From: Vicinamibacterales bacterium
GTDB taxonomy: Bacteria; Acidobacteriota; Vicinamibacteria; Vicinamibacterales; UBA2999
Direction: 5' to 3'
Length of the DNA stretch: 64,000 nt
Assembly: GCA_041394705.1 (NCBI GenBank)
Contig: JAWKHS010000028.1
Span: 1 to 64,000, forward strand
Shown: piece after piece, positions 7,975 to 16,418 of the stretch
How positions within the stretch are numbered: position 1 is the stretch's first letter
How the letters are laid out: the number at the start of each line of letters is the position of its first letter
Program-made: the position numbers and the translations under genes
The notes under the pieces: generated by a model
The model's database searches: none
Seen by the model: the letters and a program-made list of their open reading frames with translations, nothing else
Told to the model about the DNA's origin: nothing

Positions 7975-8888
7975 GCCACCACCTCGATCCGTCCGCCGTC
8001 CAGGTGCATCGTCACCTCACCGGTCGCGTCGCGGAGCACCCGGCCCACGAACGCGTCCAGGCCCTCGCGCACGGGCCGAAACCACGCGCCCTCGCGGACG
8101 AGACCCGCGTACTGCTCGCCGACCAGGGCGGCCGCCGCGGCCGTGGTCGGATCCAGCACCCGGCCGGCGAGGGCCGAGGCCGCCCGCGCGAGGAGCGCGG
8201 CCGCCGGCGCCCGCACGCGCCAGGCGCGGGGGGTGTCCGGGTCGTGCACCGTCCAGGCGTCCAGGTCGTGCGCGACGGTCGCCAGGCTCTCCACGGTCTC
8301 GAGGGGCGTGGCCGGGACGCCGTTCACGGAGACCGGCAGGCCGTGCGCGAAGCCGACCCGGATCGTGACCGTCCCCGAGCCCGGGGGCCGCGCGGCCGGT
8401 GGCCCGTCCGGCGCGGGCTCGACGGCCGCCCACACGTTCCTCGTGGTCGCGCGATCCGTGCCGCCGGCGGTCGAGACCAGGCCCAGCGAGGGCGCCAGAT
8501 CGCGCAGCAGCGCGCGCAGCCGACGGCGGTCCGCCGCGTCCTCGGCCCACGGCGCGGCGGCGGTCAGGCCCTCGAGTCGCGCGATGTCCGCGACGGTCGT
8601 CGCGACCATGCCCATCGACAGCGCCGTGTGGATGGGCTCGCCGGGCGTCTCGAGCGCGCCGGCCGCGAGGGCGGGCCAGCACGCGCGTTCGACGACCATG
8701 TCGCGGGCATCCACGGCGTGGCACTTCGCGGCGCCGGCGTCGAGGGCCAGGACGCGAAGGGCGTCCAGCGCCATGCCCTGTCCCACGTCGATGGCCACGG
8801 CGACGACGGCGACGCCCGCCTGCGTCACCAGGTCGGCCACCGCGCCGGCCGCGGCGGGGGTCAGCACAGGAAGAACGACGTGTTCCAT
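7971..8888 (-). CDS. ArgG (argininosuccinate synthase) homologue lacking catalytic motifs
   Basis: 305 residues, against about 400 for ArgG. The backbone follows ArgG: AIDVGQG near residue 30 with ALDAGAAK after it, the NVWAAVEP region matching ArgG's NLW/NLL segment, LPVSVNG, and EQYAGLVREGAWFRP with a TGEVTM-like end. The PP-loop SGGLDTS, which binds ATP, is replaced by LTPAAAG at the aligned place with no gap. The substrate segment around HGATGKGNDQ is deleted (about 30 residues), and the C-terminal tail is missing. It is therefore unlikely to make argininosuccinate. It could be a pseudo-enzyme or regulator, with a true ArgG elsewhere. Homology is strong; function is unknown. Codon use and the intact frame argue against a dead gene. 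Confidence 0.8.
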   Translation of the reverse strand: MEHVVLPVLTPAAAGAVADLVTQAGVAVVAVAIDVGQGMALDALRVLALDAGAAKCHAVDARDMVVERACWPALAAGALETPGEPIHTALSMGMVATTVADIARLEGLTAAAPWAEDAADRRRLRALLRDLAPSLGLVSTAGGTDRATTRNVWAAVEPAPDGPPAARPPGSGTVTIRVGFAHGLPVSVNGVPATPLETVESLATVAHDLDAWTVHDPDTPRAWRVRAPAAALLARAASALAGRVLDPTTAAAAALVGEQYAGLVREGAWFRPVREGLDAFVGRVLRDATGEVTMHLDGGRIEVVA

Positions 8889-8911
8889 CACGCGGTCCGG
8901 ACCGTCCGGCG

Positions 8912-9370
8912 CTACGGCGCCGCCAGCCCTTCGAACTGGAGGATGAGCAGCCGGGCCGCGCGGGCGTCTCGGGCGACGATCAGGATCGTGTCGTCGCCGG
9001 CGATGGTCCCGAGCACCTCCGGCAGGCGCGCCCTGTCGATGGCGACCGCCAGCGGCTGCGCTTCTCCCGGACCGGTCCGCAGCACGAGCAGCTGCTGCGA
9101 CTGCTGGATGCCGGCGAGGTAGTCCACGAGCGCGCGCTGCAGCGTGTGGCGGAGGGCATCGCTTCCGGGCGCGGCGTCGCCCGATCCCGGCAGCTGGTAC
9201 GCCCCGTCCGAGGCGCGCTTCACGAGGCCCAGGCCCTTGACGTCCCGCGACAGCGTGGCCTGGGTGACGTCGAAGCCCTGTTCCATGAGGCGCTGGCGCA
9301 GTTGCTCCTGGCTGCGGACCGCTTCGCGGCTCACGAGGTCGAGCACGGCGGCCTGGCGGCGGGCTTTCAT
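8912..9370 (-). CDS. argR: Arginine repressor ArgR
   Basis: 152 residues. The N-terminal winged helix contains the typical QATLSRDVKGLGLVK recognition region (about residues 36-50). The C-terminal oligomerisation and arginine-binding domain contains GTIAGDDTILIVARD, with the GDDT motif of the arginine site. As a hexamer with arginine it should bind the ARG boxes found 85-120 bases upstream, repressing argC-F and probably its own leftward unit. Divergent from argC. Confidence 0.95.
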   Translation of the reverse strand: MKARRQAAVLDLVSREAVRSQEQLRQRLMEQGFDVTQATLSRDVKGLGLVKRASDGAYQLPGSGDAAPGSDALRHTLQRALVDYLAGIQQSQQLLVLRTGPGEAQPLAVAIDRARLPEVLGTIAGDDTILIVARDARAARLLILQFEGLAAP

Positions 9371-9433
9371 GTTTATGCAGGCGAGTGTATCCCAATATTC
9401 ATTTCCTGAAAGGCGAAATTACCTCGAAATTTC

Positions 9434-9462
9434 TTGACACAAGGGGGACCGTATTGAATAGT
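9434..9462 (+). promoter_or_regulatory. Putative sigma-70 promoter of argC-F
   Basis: TTGACA at 9434-9439 matches the -35 consensus exactly. A 17-base spacer leads to AATAGT (9457-9462), which fits the -10 at four of six positions. The predicted transcription start is about 9469, only some five bases before the argC ATG, so the message may be leaderless. An ARG box covers the -10. Confidence 0.6.
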
Positions 9463-9490
9463 TATTCTTTCCGATGAATATCCATTCCCC
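9453..9490. promoter_or_regulatory. Two ARG boxes (ArgR operators)
   Basis: Box 1 at 9453-9470 has the core TGAAT-AGTT-ATTC. Box 2 at 9473-9490 has TGAAT-ATCC-ATTC. Both fit the E. coli-type ARG box (TGAAT-N4-ATTCA). Their centres are 20 bp apart, close to the spacing usual for ArgR pairs. Box 1 overlaps the -10, and box 2 overlaps the argC start codon. A half-site TGAATATTGGGATAC reads on the minus strand at about 9388-9402, toward argR. Confidence 0.75.
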
Positions 9491-10499
9491 AACAGGCGCC
9501 TCCCGCTCCGCGATCCGCGTGGCCGTGGCCGGCGCCACCGGGTACGCCGGCCAGGAACTGGTGCGGCTGCTGGCGCGTCACCCGGCCGCGGACCTCACGA
9601 TGGCGACGGGCTCGCAGGCCGCGAGCGCGCCGCGCTCGCTGCCGGCGCTGGCCCGGATCTGGGACGGGCAGGTCGTGCCGCTCGACGTGGACGCGGTCGC
9701 CGCGGCCGCCGACGTGGTGTTCCTGGCCCTGCCGGAAGCCGCCTCGGCCGAGCTCGGCGTGGCGTTCCTCGCGAAGGGCGCGCGCGTCGTCGATCTGTCC
9801 GGGGCCTTCCGACTCCGCGACGACGCCGCACGGGCGCGGTGGTACCCCGCGACCACGACGATGCCGGATGGCGTGGTGTACGGATTGACGGAGTTCACGG
9901 GCGCCGACATCCCCGGAGCGCGCCTCGTGTCCTGCCCTGGCTGCTACCCCACCGCGTCGCTCCTGGCCCTCCAGCCGCTGGCCGAGGCGGGCCTCCTGCA
10001 ATCGGGTGCCGACGTGATCGTGGACGCGAAGTCGGGCGTGTCGGGCGCCGGCAAGGCGCCGAGCGACCGGACGCACTTCTGCGAGAACCACGGGAGCGTC
10101 GCGGCCTACGGGCTCTTCGGCCATCGCCACACGCCCGAGATCGCGCAGGCCCTCGGCTGCCCCGTCACCTTCACGCCCCACCTGGTGCCGCTCGACCGCG
10201 GGATCCTGTCCACGATGTACGCGCGCCTCGCGCCCGGCGTCACCGCCGCGCAGGTCGGCGACGCGCTGGCCGCCGCGCACGCCAGGTCGCCGTTCGTACG
10301 GCTCACCGGGGACCAGCTCCCCGAGATCAAGCACGTCGCGTGGACGAACTTCTGCGACATCGGCTGGCGGGTGGACGAGTCCACGGGCCGCCTCATCCTC
10401 GTCTCCGTCATCGACAACCTGCTCAAGGGCGCGGCCGGCCAGGCCGTGCAGAACTTCAACCTGCTCGTCGGCGTCGACGAGCGGACGGGGCTGCACTGA
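9474..10499 (+). CDS. argC: N-acetyl-gamma-glutamyl-phosphate reductase
   Basis: 341 residues. NADPH-dependent third step of the acetylated arginine pathway. The N-terminal Rossmann motif GATGYAGQELVRLL is present, and the active-site cysteine sits in LVSCPGCYPTAS near residue 155. The end NLLKGAAGQAVQN is typical. There is no Shine-Dalgarno sequence before the ATG, and the promoter lies immediately upstream, which fits a leaderless message. First gene of argCBDAJF. Its stop overlaps the argB start (TGATG). Confidence 0.96.
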   Translation: MNIHSPTGASRSAIRVAVAGATGYAGQELVRLLARHPAADLTMATGSQAASAPRSLPALARIWDGQVVPLDVDAVAAAADVVFLALPEAASAELGVAFLAKGARVVDLSGAFRLRDDAARARWYPATTTMPDGVVYGLTEFTGADIPGARLVSCPGCYPTASLLALQPLAEAGLLQSGADVIVDAKSGVSGAGKAPSDRTHFCENHGSVAAYGLFGHRHTPEIAQALGCPVTFTPHLVPLDRGILSTMYARLAPGVTAAQVGDALAAAHARSPFVRLTGDQLPEIKHVAWTNFCDIGWRVDESTGRLILVSVIDNLLKGAAGQAVQNFNLLVGVDERTGLH

Positions 10500-11308
10500 T
10501 GCCGCGGATCACGGTGCTCAAGCTGGGCGGCGAGCTCCTGGAAGAACCGCAGCGGGTGAAGGCGGTCGCGCGGGTCGTGCGGACGGCCGCGGCGAAGGGG
10601 CCGCTCGTGGTCGTGCACGGCGGCGGCCGCGAGATCGACCGCGCGCTCTTCGCCGCCGGCATCGCGAAGGCCCAGGTGGACGGGCTGCGCATCACCGACG
10701 AGGGCACGTTGCGCGTGGTCGTGGCGGTGCTGGCCGGCACCGTCAACACGACGTTCGTCGCCGCGCTGTCGGCCGCGCGCGTGAAGGCGGTCGGCTTGAC
10801 GGGCGCCGACGCCACCGTGGCGCCGGTCAGGAAGGCGCTGCCCCACCGGACGGCGGCGGGCGCCAAGGTGAGCCTGGGCCAGGTGGGCGAGCCGGCCGGG
10901 CGCACGCGACCGGATCTGCTGCTGCGCCTGACGAAGGCCGGCTACGTGCCCGTCATCGCGAGCGTGAGCGCGTCTTCCGCCGGCGACCTCTTCAACGTGA
11001 ATGCCGACACGCTGGCGGCCGACGTGGCCGCCCGTCTGAAGGCGGCGCGGCTGGTGATCGCGGGCGCGACGCCCGGCGTGCTCGACGCCGCCGGCGCCAC
11101 GCTCGCCGTCGTGGATCGGGCGCTGGCCCGGTCCATGGTCGGCTCGGCGCCGCGAGCGCGGGCATGAGTGGCGAAGCTGGCCGCCTGCCGCGTCGCGCGC
11201 GACGCCGGCGTCCGCGACGTGCGGATCGCCGATGGACGCAACGCCGCGAGGCTGTCCGCGGCGGTCGCCGGCAGCGCGGCGGCCGGTCCCTGGACCCTGG
11301 TGAAGTGA
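10499..11308 (+). CDS. argB: Acetylglutamate kinase, interrupted by an in-frame stop
   Basis: Phosphorylates N-acetylglutamate. KLGGELLE and VVHGGGREID mark the amino-acid kinase fold, and DLFNVNADTLAAD is the usual core motif. The frame meets TGA at 11165-11167 after about 222 residues. Beyond it, in the same frame, the family ending continues (VAKLAACRVARDAGVRDVRI to PWTLVK) to a TGA at 11306. Bases just before the stop read ASAGM in a neighbouring frame, the residues expected before VAKL. Two compensating one-base errors, at about 11145 and 11166, would therefore restore a protein of about 269 residues. As read, the product lacks its C-terminal 45 residues. Confidence 0.88.
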
Positions 11309-11318
11309 GGCAACGACC

Positions 11319-12537
11319 GTGACGATGAGCGCCACCGACGTGCAGGCCGCCGAGGCCCAGCACATCCTGCAGACCTACAAGCGCCAGCCCGTGGTGTTCG
11401 TGCGCGGGGACGGCTCGCGCATCACCGACATCGACGGCAGCCTCAATGCCTCGACTTCATCTCGGCATCGGCGTGTCGGTCCTGGGCCACGGCCATCCGG
11501 CCCTCGCCCGCGCCATCGCCGAGCAGGCGGCGGCCCTGCTTCACACGTCGAACCTCTACTACCACCCGCTGCAGTGGCAGGTGGCGTCGCGGCTGGCCGC
11601 CCTCTCGGGTCTCCAGCGCGTGTTCTTCTGCAACAGCGGGACCGAGGCGATGGAAGCGTGCCTCAAGTTCGCCCGGCGCCGTCACTGGCACGCAGGGCGT
11701 GCGCGGCCGCACGCGCTACGTCGCCTTCGAGCACGGCTTCTCGGGCCGCTCGATGGGATCCCTGTCGGTGACGGCGAACGCGCACTACCGCGAGCCGTTC
11801 GAGCCCCTCATCCCCGGGGTCACGTTCGTGGCGCCGGACGACGTCCGGCGCTCGAGGCGGCCGTCACGAGCGAGACGGCGGCCATCGTGGTGGAGCCGAT
11901 CCAGGGCGAAGGCGGCGTGCGCCCGATCCCGGCCGCGATGGTGGCCGCCATCGAGGCCGCCTGCGCGCGGACGGGCACGCTGCTGATCGCGGACGAGATC
12001 CAGTGCGGCCTGGGCCGGACCGGCTCGGCGTTCCACTTCCAGGCCGTCGGCCTGACGCCCGATCTCGTCACCGTGGGCAAGGCGCTGGGCGGCGGCGTGC
12101 CCGTCGGTGCGGCGCTCGTGTCCGAAGCAGTGGCGGCCAACGTGATGCCGGGCGATCACGGGACCACCTACGGCGGCAACCTGCTCGCGACGCGGGCCGC
12201 GCTCGTGGTGCTCGAGGAGCTGATGGACCGCGGGCTGCTGGCGCACGTCCGCGAGGTGGGCGCCCATTTCGGCGCGGCGCTCGACCGGCTGGCGGCGAAG
12301 CACGCGGTGGTGCGCGAGGTCCGCGGCGCCGGCGTGATGCGCGGCGTCGAGCTGACCGTCGACGCGGCGCCCGTCGTCGACGGCGCACGCGCGCGCGGGC
12401 TCCTGGTGAACCGGACCGACGAGCGCGTGGTCCGGCTCCTGCCGCCCTTCACCGTGAGCGCGGCCGAGGTCGACGAGGCCGTGGCCACGTTGGATGCCGT
12501 GCTGGCCGGCCTGCCGGCGGAGGCGACGACCCGATGA
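11319..12537 (+). CDS. argD: Acetylornithine aminotransferase, with four apparent frameshifts
   Basis: PLP-dependent class-III aminotransferase, fourth step of the pathway. Family motifs are present but spread over three frames: TYKRQPVVFVRGDGSRITDIDG, then GIGVSVLGHGHPALARAI and FFCNSGTEAMEACLKFARR, then YVAFEHGFSGRSMGSLS, then VVEPIQGEGG, DEIQCGLGRTG and the PLP lysine in TVGKALGGG. Joining them needs one base added near 11450, one G added near 11464, one G removed near 11697 and one G added near 11842. Most of these sites lie in short G or C runs. The start is GTG 11319, with GTGAGG upstream. The repaired length of about 405 residues is normal. Four indels in 400 bases suggest poor local sequence. 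Confidence 0.85.
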
Positions 12538-13096
12538 CCCCCACGCTCCTGCCCGCCTCCCGGCGCCTGCGGCGCCCGTGTCGCCTCGCCGACGTGCCCC
12601 TGCCGGCCGTCGAGGCCGAGGTCCGCACGGCGCGTCCGGACGAGGCCGGCGACATCCTGGCGCTGGTGCGCGCGCACCAGGACGAAGGCCACCTGCTGCC
12701 CCGCTCCCGCGCGCCGAGCTCGAGGCGCGGACAGCGCGCTTCGTGGTGGCGGTGATGGACGGCCGCGTCGTGGCGTGCGCGGAACTGGCGCCGCTCTCGG
12801 CGTCGGTCGCCGAAGTCCGTTCGCTGGTCGTCGACCGCACCGCGCGCGGCGGCGGCGTGGGGCGGCGGCTGGTGGACGAGCTCGTACGTCGCGCGGCGGT
12901 GGAGGGATTCGAGCGCCTGTGCGCCTTCTCGCACGAGCCCGGGTACTTCATGCGCATGGGGTTCTCGCTCGTGCCGCACACCTGGGTGCCCGAGAAGCTG
13001 GCGGCCGATTGCCGCGCGTGCGCGCTGTTCCGCCAGTGCGGGCAGCACGCGGTGGTCCGCCCGGTGACCCCGGCGCGGCGGCCGCGCCACGCCTGA
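12534..13096 (+). CDS. argA: Short-form N-acetylglutamate synthase (GNAT), frameshifted
   Basis: Acetylates glutamate at the head of the pathway. The start ATG overlaps the argD stop. The first part reads EVRTARPDEAGDILALVRAHQ. After HLLPRSR the frame breaks near 12710-12716, where CGCGCGCC seems to contain one extra GC. The rest follows in another frame: RAELEARTARFVV, the acetyl-CoA motif VDRTARGGGVGRRLVDEL, and a cysteine-rich end (CRACALFRQCGQHAVV) typical of single-domain ArgA proteins. The repaired length is about 187 residues. argJ downstream can also supply acetylglutamate, so argA may be partly redundant. Confidence 0.82.
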
Positions 13097-13106
13097 GGAG
13101 GACGTC

Positions 13107-14321
13107 ATGAACGAGCACGTCCACTCCATCGACGGCGGCGTCACGGCGCCTCGGGGCTTCCTGGCCGCCGGCCTGCACTGCGGGATCAAGGCCAGCGGCA
13201 AGCCCGATCTTGCGCTGGTCGTCACCGAGACGCCGGCAGCGGCGGCCGCGGTGTTCACCACGAATCTCGCGGTGGCCGCGCCCGTCGTCGTGTCGAAGGA
13301 GCACCTGGCCGGCTCCAGCGGCCGCGCCAGGGCGATCGTCACCAACAGCGGCTGCGCCAATGCCTGTACGGGACCGCAGGGGCTGGCCGATGCGCGTGAG
13401 ATGACGGTGCTGACCGCCAAGGCGCTGGGCTGCGATCCGCGGGACGTCCTGGTGGCGTCCACCGGCGTCATCGGCGTGCAGCTCAAGATGGCGGCCCTGC
13501 GGACGGGCATCCCGGCGGCGGTCGCCGCGCTCGCCGCCGGCGGCGGCCCGGCCGCCGCCGACGCCATCATGACCACGGACCCGTTCCCGAAGTCGGCGGC
13601 GGTGGAGGTCGAGACGCCGGCCGGGCGCATTCGCGTGGGCGGGATGACGAAGGGCTCGGGGATGATCGAGCCGCGCATGGCGACGATGCTCGGCTACCTG
13701 ACGACCGACGCGGCCGTCGACGCCGCGCGCCTGCGGCGCGTGCTCGTGGACACCTGCCGCGAGACCTTCAACGCCATCACCGTGGACGGCGAGCCGTCCA
13801 CCAACGACTGCGTGTTCGCGCTGGCGAACGGCGCGTCCGGCGTCGCCATCGACGACGCGACGGAAGCGGCGCTCGCCGACGGCTTCCGGGCCGTGGCGAA
13901 GGCGCTCGCACTGGGCATCGTGCGCGGCGGCGAAGGCGCCACCAAGCTCGTCGCCATCACGGCGAGCGGCGCCGTGAGCGACGCCGACGCGTGGACGGCG
14001 GCCCGCGCCATCGCCAACTCGCTGCTCGTGAAGACGGCCATCCACGGCGCCGATCCGAACTGGGGCCGCCTCGTGGCGGCGGCCGGCCGATCCGGGGCGC
14101 GCTTCGAGCTCGAACGGGCGCGCGTGCGCATCGGCCCCCTGGTGCTGTTCGAGGACGGGCGGCCCTTCGACGAACGCGCGCCCGAGGCGGCCGCCTACCT
14201 GCAGGGCACCGACCTCGACATCGAGGTGGATCTGGGCACGGGCGGCGGCGCCCGCGCCACCGTGTGGACGTGCGACCTGTCGAAGATGTACGTCCAGATC
14301 AACGCCGAGTACCGCACCTAG
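13107..14321 (+). CDS. argJ: Bifunctional ornithine acetyltransferase / N-acetylglutamate synthase
   Basis: 404 residues, preceded by GAGGAGG. Transfers the acetyl group from acetylornithine to glutamate, recycling it. The chain cuts itself before the nucleophile threonine in MATMLGYL (A192-T193), and the motif is intact. TNSGCANACTG, GMTKGSGMIEP and the end MYVQINAEYRT are typical. It makes the pathway cyclic, so ArgA is needed only to prime it. Whether this enzyme is monofunctional or bifunctional cannot be read from sequence. Confidence 0.95.
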   Translation: MNEHVHSIDGGVTAPRGFLAAGLHCGIKASGKPDLALVVTETPAAAAAVFTTNLAVAAPVVVSKEHLAGSSGRARAIVTNSGCANACTGPQGLADAREMTVLTAKALGCDPRDVLVASTGVIGVQLKMAALRTGIPAAVAALAAGGGPAAADAIMTTDPFPKSAAVEVETPAGRIRVGGMTKGSGMIEPRMATMLGYLTTDAAVDAARLRRVLVDTCRETFNAITVDGEPSTNDCVFALANGASGVAIDDATEAALADGFRAVAKALALGIVRGGEGATKLVAITASGAVSDADAWTAARAIANSLLVKTAIHGADPNWGRLVAAAGRSGARFELERARVRIGPLVLFEDGRPFDERAPEAAAYLQGTDLDIEVDLGTGGGARATVWTCDLSKMYVQINAEYRT

Positions 14322-14352
14322 CCGCGCCCCCGCGCGCCCTGCCGGAGCCGCC

Positions 14353-15288
14353 GTGCCCAAGCACTTCCTGTCGCTGCTCGACTTCACGCCCGACGCGCTC
14401 GAGCACTGCCTGTCGCTCGCGTCCACCCTCAAGGCGGCGCGCCGCGCCGCGACGGCCACCGAGCACGACCGCGCCCTGCACGGGCGCCAGGTCGGGCTGC
14501 TCTTCGAGAAGCCGTCGCTCCGGACGCGCGTCACCTTCACGATCGGCGTCGGCGAACTTGGCGGCCACGTCGTGGACATCCCGTCCGACGTCATGCACGC
14601 GGACCGCGAGCCCCTGCACGACGTCGCCCGGAACCTGGAGCGCTGGGTCGACGCGGTCGTGATCCGCACCTTCGCCCAGGCGCGGCTGTCGATCTTCACC
14701 GACTCCGCGCCGGCGCTGCGCATCGTCAACGCGCTGTCCGACGAGGAGCACCCCTGCCAGGCGCTGGCCGACCTGCAGACGCTCCGCGAGCGCTGGGGGA
14801 CGGTCGAGGGCCGGACGATCGCCTTCGTCGGCGACGGCAACAACGTGGCCACCTCGCTCGTCCACGGCGCGCTCATGCAGGGCGCCAACGTCCGCGTCGC
14901 CACGCCCAAGGGCTACGGGCTCCCGGGCGAGACGGCGTCGATGGCCGACCGCATCGCCATCAAGGGCGCCACGCTGAAGCAGTACGTCGATCCGAAGGAC
15001 GCCGTGAAGGGCGTCGACGCCATCTACACGGACGTCTGGACGTCGATGGGCCAGGAAGTCGAATACGCGGAGCGGACGAAGATCTTCTCGCGCTACCAGG
15101 TCAACGAGGCCCTCATGGCCCGCGCGAAACCCGACGCGCTGTTCATGCACTGCCTTCCCGCGCACCGCGGCCAGGAGGTGACCGACGAGGTCATCGAATC
15201 GCCGGCGTCGGTCGCCTTCGACCAGGCCGAGAACCGGCTCCACGCCCAGAAGGCGATGCTGGTCACGTTGTTCGCCAACGGCGCCTAG
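14353..15288 (+). CDS. argF: Ornithine carbamoyltransferase
   Basis: 311 residues. Makes citrulline from ornithine and carbamoyl phosphate. The carbamoyl-phosphate site reads FEKPSLRTRVTF, where the usual STRTR is SLRTR. HPCQALADLQT, DVWTSMGQE and the active-site HCLPAHRG follow. The DxxxSMG loop argues for ornithine rather than acetylornithine as substrate, although this was not tested. Last gene of the rightward arg unit. Confidence 0.93.
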   Translation: MPKHFLSLLDFTPDALEHCLSLASTLKAARRAATATEHDRALHGRQVGLLFEKPSLRTRVTFTIGVGELGGHVVDIPSDVMHADREPLHDVARNLERWVDAVVIRTFAQARLSIFTDSAPALRIVNALSDEEHPCQALADLQTLRERWGTVEGRTIAFVGDGNNVATSLVHGALMQGANVRVATPKGYGLPGETASMADRIAIKGATLKQYVDPKDAVKGVDAIYTDVWTSMGQEVEYAERTKIFSRYQVNEALMARAKPDALFMHCLPAHRGQEVTDEVIESPASVAFDQAENRLHAQKAMLVTLFANGA

Positions 15289-15298
15289 CGCCGTCCGC

Positions 15299-15362
15299 GG
15301 CTCGGGGTCGGTCCCGGAGCCCCGTGTTCCGGGCGTTCGGCCCCGGGCTCCGGGCCCCGGCG
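15299..15362. repeat. GC-rich intergenic repeat tract with hairpin potential
   Basis: Between argF and pxpA. GGCTCGGGG-TCGGT-CCCGGAGCC forms an imperfect hairpin, followed by more CCCGGGCTCCGGGCCCC words. It may terminate the arg transcript. Same repeat class as 4762-4800 and 41866-41912. Confidence 0.4.
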
Positions 15363-15397
15363 TTGTGAGGTCCCGAAGGGGCCGTACAATCCGCCGC

Positions 15398-16159
15398 ATG
15401 CGCATCGACCTCAACTCCGACCTCGGCGAGGCATTCGGCCCGTGGCCCATGGGGCAGGATGCGCTGCTCATGCCCGTGATCTCGTCGGCGAACGTGGCCT
15501 GCGGCGTCCATGCGGGCGATCCAGGGACGATGCGGGCGACGGTCCGGCTCGCCCGGGCGCACCAGGTCGCGGTGGGGGCGCACCCGGGGTTTCCCGACCT
15601 GCAGGGGTTCGGACGCCGCGAGATGCGCATGTCGCCGCAGGAGGTCGAGGATCTGGTGCTCTACCAGGTGGGGGCGATCGCGGGCGTGGCGCGCAGCGAG
15701 GGTGTGCGCCTGCAGCACGTCAAGGCGCACGGCGCGCTCTACAACATGGCGTGCCGTGACGAGGCGCTGGCCGATGCCATCGCCCGCGCCGTCGTGGCCT
15801 TCGACCCGGCGCTGGTGCTCTTCGGGCTGCCGGGTTCGGCGCTGCTCCAGGCCGGACTCGAGGCCGGCCTGCCGGTGGCGGCCGAGGCGTTCGCCGACCG
15901 CGCCTATCTTGCCGACGGGTCGCTGGCGCCGCGCTCGCTGCCGGGCAGCGTCATCCACGACGTCGACGCGGTCGTGAGCCGCGCGGTCGAGATGGTGGTG
16001 GATCAGTCGGTCGTGGCGATGGACGGCACGCGCATCCGCTTCGAGGCCGATACGCTGTGCCTCCACGGCGATACACCTGGGGCGGCCGCCCTGGCCGCCG
16101 CCGTGCGCCGCGGCCTCGAGGACGCCGGGGTCACGATTGCAGCTTTGACAGGCCGCTGA
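15398..16159 (+). CDS. pxpA: 5-oxoprolinase subunit A, LamB/YcsF family
   Basis: 253 residues. The family start MRIDLNSDLGEAFGPW, then ISSANVACGVHAGDP, VGAHPGFPD, KAHGALYN and the end LCLHGDTPGA are all present. PxpA works with PxpB and PxpC to open 5-oxoproline to glutamate using ATP. Neither partner is next to it here, so the complex must be encoded elsewhere or the gene acts alone. The start was chosen at the ATG giving the family N-terminus. Confidence 0.93.
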   Translation: MRIDLNSDLGEAFGPWPMGQDALLMPVISSANVACGVHAGDPGTMRATVRLARAHQVAVGAHPGFPDLQGFGRREMRMSPQEVEDLVLYQVGAIAGVARSEGVRLQHVKAHGALYNMACRDEALADAIARAVVAFDPALVLFGLPGSALLQAGLEAGLPVAAEAFADRAYLADGSLAPRSLPGSVIHDVDAVVSRAVEMVVDQSVVAMDGTRIRFEADTLCLHGDTPGAAALAAAVRRGLEDAGVTIAALTGR

Positions 16160-16199
16160 CGACTTCGTAAGTCGCGGCCGCAATCGCTGCACGCGGCGG

Positions 16200-16370
16200 C
16201 GCGCCGCAGGCCGGAAAACGGCCCGGACAGACCCGGCACGATGCTTGAACTACGGGGCTGCGTCGCCAGTTCTGTTGTTTGCGGTTTGGTGCCGTGAACG
16301 CTGGGGGGAGCCAGGCTGGCGACACCTCTTGAACGCCCAGGGGCGGCCCGGATCACTCCGGCCGCCCCTG
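16200..16370 (+). ncRNA. Candidate structured RNA, 6S-like
   Basis: This 259-base gap between convergent genes is unlike the other spacers. GTCGCCAG (16262-16269) pairs perfectly with CTGGCGAC (16316-16323), enclosing a 46-base loop. The bases GCGGTTTGGTGCCGTGAACG, then a GGGGGGAGCC run, then GGCGACACCTCTTGAAC resemble by eye the order of the E. coli 6S RNA 3' half (GCGGUUGGUG, AGCC, GCGACGACAC, CUUGAAC). TTGAAC occurs on both sides of the stem. It ends at a strong hairpin. This is pattern recognition only; a covariance-model search would decide. Confidence 0.35.
16339..16369. terminator. Strong terminator hairpin between convergent genes
   Basis: Perfect 10-bp stem AGGGGCGGCC / GGCCGCCCCT with an 11-base loop. 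It lies 180 bases past pxpA and 50 bases past the stop of the leftward DGQHR gene. It could serve both directions, and it would end the candidate 6S-like RNA. Confidence 0.65.
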
Positions 16371-16418
16371 TCGTCTGTACGGCGAGGCCCGGCCGACGGC
16401 CGGTCCAAGCATCCCCGG

